Below, piece after piece: positions 62,945 to 64,000 of a stretch of DNA of 64,000 bases. The stretch comes from Tubulanus polymorphus. Lineage: Eukaryota; Nemertea; Palaeonemertea; Tubulaniformes; Tubulanidae. The notes under the pieces are model-generated. The model was given only the letters and a program-made list of their open reading frames with translations. It did no database searches and was not told the DNA's origin. A program made the translations under genes and the position numbers. Each line of letters begins with the position of its first letter. Position 1 is the stretch's first letter. Where the stretch lies: the NCBI RefSeq assembly GCF_964204645.1, contig NW_027437437.1:1-64000 (forward strand), read 5' to 3'.

Positions 62945-64000
62945 ATGAGTATGGCTTCTGCTTATATCGGTTCGATAAATGAGTATTCTCCGCAAAAGGA
63001 AGAATGGAAAAACTATCAATGTAGACTCGAGGCGTGGATGAGGGTAAATAAAATTTCAAATGAAAGCAAAACAGACGTCCTTCTATCAATGATTGGGCCT
63101 GAAACTTTCGAACTTTTAGTAAATCTAACCATGCCAAAGGCTCCTTCCGATGAAAAATACGAAGATCTCACAGCCTTGTTAGAAGCTCACCACAAACCTC
63201 CGTCCACAACAATGGGTGAACGGTACAAATTTAATATGAGGCGCCAGTCCTCGACAGAGACTTTGTCGGAATACAGTGTAGCTCTGAAGAAACTTGCTTT
63301 GTCGTGTGAGTTTGGAGTATCCCTGGAGGATCAACTCCGACGAAATCGGTTTGTCGCTGGAATTAGAAGTGAACCTATCCGCAAAAAACTACTTGGTTCG
63401 TCAAAATTAGTTTGGAAAGAAGCATGCAAGGATGCCCTTGCTATGGAAACGGCATCCCTGGTGTCAAAGCAGATGTCAGTCGGGTCGACTTCGAATCCCA
63501 GTGAAGGCGATGTTAATATGGTCAAATCGCGTACCGGTAATAATAATAGTAACTTTGGTAGAAAGCTGCAGATTAATCAACAGTGCTTTCGTTGTCACGG
63601 AACGGACATTTAGTGGACAGTTGCAGATTTCGTGGATCTGAATGTCACAAATATAATAAAACTGGGCACATCGCGAAAGCATGTCGTACAAATTTGAAAA
63701 ACACCGATAGGAGAAAAACCGCCGCTCGTGTTAACAATCGTACAAGCAGATCGTTTCATGGTGGTGCTACTTCGTATCTTCAAGAAAATTCTGTTGCCGA
63801 TACAGATAATGATTACAACACTAGTTTTGACGACTTGTACACCGTGAATGGTAAAACTGGCAATTGTAAAAATGTAATCAAGGGTTACACTGCAGAGATA
63901 GTTAAACAGGAAACCGATGATATATTTTTCAGAGCTAGACCTACACCGTATGCATTATTAGACAAGGTATAAAACAATCTTAAAAGATCTGTTGAAATGA
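62945..64000 (+). pseudogene. Ty3/Gypsy gag (and pol start), frameshifted, runs off window
   Basis: The start chosen at 62945 (MSMASAYIGSINEYSP), because the upstream ATG at 62864 would translate the primer-binding site. Capsid-like QCRLEAWMRVNKI, LLSMIGPETFELL, ERYKFNMRRQ, LALSCEFG, LRRNRFVAGIRSEPIRKKLL. It ends in zinc knuckles: CFRCHGT..., broken by a frameshift at ~63605, then CHKYNKTGHIAKAC in the second frame (63583-63972). A protease region would follow but the frame stops at 63970-63972. Confidence 0.8.

Overview
The window looks like nuclear DNA of an invertebrate animal that is dense in transposons. GT-AG introns, BEL/Pao and Ty3/Gypsy retrotransposons, a THAP/YqaJ DNA transposon, a pogo/Tigger-type transposase and tRNA-like SINE heads all point to a metazoan. 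The phylum cannot be settled from sequence alone. No ordinary host gene was recognised.

The dominant content is a very AT-rich Maverick/Polinton (adintovirus-like) endogenous virus family. Copy C (36734-55924, about 19.2 kb) is structurally complete, with terminal inverted repeats and a flanking target duplication. Copy A (1-16156) is an almost perfect second copy at a constant offset of 37844 bp. It is cut by the window start on the left and by a breakpoint at 16156 on the right. Copy B (about 22.0-29.2 kb, minus strand) is an older, divergent, rearranged copy, with loose polymerase fragments at 19379-21540 and 29167-29417. The plus-strand block holds a protein-primed family B DNA polymerase, an OB-like protein, a penton-like protein, small membrane proteins, two larger structural-type proteins, the double-jelly-roll major capsid protein and a zinc-finger protein. 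The minus-strand block holds a chromodomain integrase, a packaging ATPase, a lysine-rich repeat/membrane protein and small ORFs. In copy C it also holds an HNH nuclease and a zinc-finger ORF encoded by the terminal repeat. In A and C the polymerase and integrase reading frames are open, while most virion genes carry shared stops, frameshifts or insertions.

The right half of the window is a nest of insertions. A minus-strand BEL/Pao element (29.4-31.6, 56.8-57.2 and 59.9-60.4 kb) was hit by a THAP + SWIM/YqaJ (ISL2EU-like) transposon (31646-56778, TSD TATA). Maverick copy C is inserted inside that transposon. A 2.65 kb element with long TIRs and a 9-bp TSD (57220-59868) also sits in the BEL element. 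A Ty3/Gypsy gag begins near 62.9 kb and runs off the window.

The most unusual signals are four. (1) A 27-bp palindromic micro-element lies in frame in three different Maverick genes, encoding GAVWHPHGD or a close variant, with a clean empty site in another copy. (2) Each end of copy C is itself a 270-390 bp palindrome, as if hairpin telomeres had been unfolded. (3) T-tracts followed by TAAATG abut nearly every Maverick start codon. (4) A three-copy palindromic iteron-like array lies upstream of the minus-strand gene block.
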